DNA from: Scilla litardierei
Taxonomy: Eukaryota > Streptophyta > Magnoliopsida > Asparagales > Asparagaceae
Assembly: GCA_030789695.1 (NCBI GenBank)
Contig: CM061142.1
Span: 159,583,391 to 159,647,390, forward strand
Length of the DNA stretch: 64,000 bases
Reading direction: 5' to 3'
Positions 63,833-64,000 of this stretch are shown piece by piece. Both the position numbers and the translations under genes were made by a program. The notes under the pieces were generated by a model. The model was not told the origin of the DNA. It did not search any database and worked only from the letters and a program-made list of their open reading frames with translations. The stretch's first letter is position 1. Every line of letters begins with the position of its first letter.

Positions 63833-64000
63833 CCCGCAGTTACTCACATGATCTCTACCTTGAACCTTGCCACATAGTTGCTCCGTGTGAAGCGCCGCCT
63901 TCACCTCTTCCACGGTGAGAGTAGTCCGGTTGTAAATCATCGACCGAACAAACTGATTATACTCTTCAGGTAATGAGCACAACAAGATAACCGCTTGCTG
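63833..64000 (-). pseudogene. Copia gag fragment at window edge
   Basis: On the minus strand: QQAVILLCSLPEEYNQFVRS, IYNRTTLTVEEVKAALHTEQ, LCGKVQGRDHVSN. This is the SLP...TL..EEV segment of copia gag (UBN2 type). It runs off the window. Abutting chromovirus gag on the other strand, it marks an insertion or rearrangement junction. Confidence 0.75.

Overview
The window looks like plant nuclear heterochromatin, almost certainly from a dicot with a retrotransposon-rich genome. I see no cellular gene, rRNA or CRISPR array. Nearly every base belongs to nested LTR retrotransposons: Ty1/copia of the SIRE/Maximus type, Ty3/gypsy Athila-like and Tat-like elements, and Tekay/Del-like chromoviruses. There is also one unclassified insertion and a few solo or truncated pieces. 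Lineage names rest on protein motifs, primer-binding sites (PBS), polypurine tracts (PPT), LTR ends and target-site duplications (TSD) read by eye.

Layout, 1-37441. A minus-strand Tat-like gypsy element has its 5' LTR at 33734-34765. Its gag is cut in two (33316-33445 and about 1-266) by a minus-strand copia element spanning 267-33315. That copia element was itself hit three times, each time in an LTR. Hit 1 is an Athila-like element at 681-10961 (TSD ACTTA) inside the 3' LTR. Hit 2 is an unclassified insertion at 21501-25756 (TSD TTTACAG) inside the 5' LTR, which in turn carries a 3.26-kb solo chromovirus LTR at 21766-25028 (TSD CTTAT). Hit 3 is a compact plus-strand gypsy element at 25945-32814 (TSD GAAAG), also inside the 5' LTR. 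Right of the Tat LTR lies the 3' end of a plus-strand copia element (accessory ORF, PPT, LTR 35802-37441).

Layout, 38347-64000. A fragment of a minus-strand copia LTR (38347-38603) is followed by a tandem pair of deletion-derivative chromoviruses arranged internal-LTR-internal-LTR (38604-49650). Next come a copia reverse-transcriptase scrap (49651-49989), a decayed plus-strand Athila-like element (50002-60440), a second chromovirus family whose 5' LTR interrupts the Athila 3' LTR (60441-63830), and a copia gag scrap at the edge.

How the parts work together. Only the copia element still has a complete though mutated set of gag, protease, integrase, reverse transcriptase and RNase H. The Athila-like elements carry gag, protease and an accessory ORF but no reverse transcriptase. 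The compact element has one 452-residue ORF. The tandem chromoviruses keep gag, protease and the chromodomain end of integrase fused in frame. All of these must have been mobilised in trans.

Four patterns are not explained by ordinary annotation. (1) Five different elements carry dense arrays of an element-specific palindromic 10-12-mer in U3, upstream of the TATA box in four of them, and three of these elements repeat the array upstream of the accessory ORF. (2) All three Athila-like elements carry a hairpin with an AGGA loop and co-varying stem just upstream of AGCTTGGGGGA-type tracts, both at the 3' PPT and internally. (3) Chromovirus LTRs carry two hairpins with conserved loops and exchanged stems. 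(4) A 114-bp GT-AG intron sits exactly at the gag/protease junction of the tandem chromoviruses.
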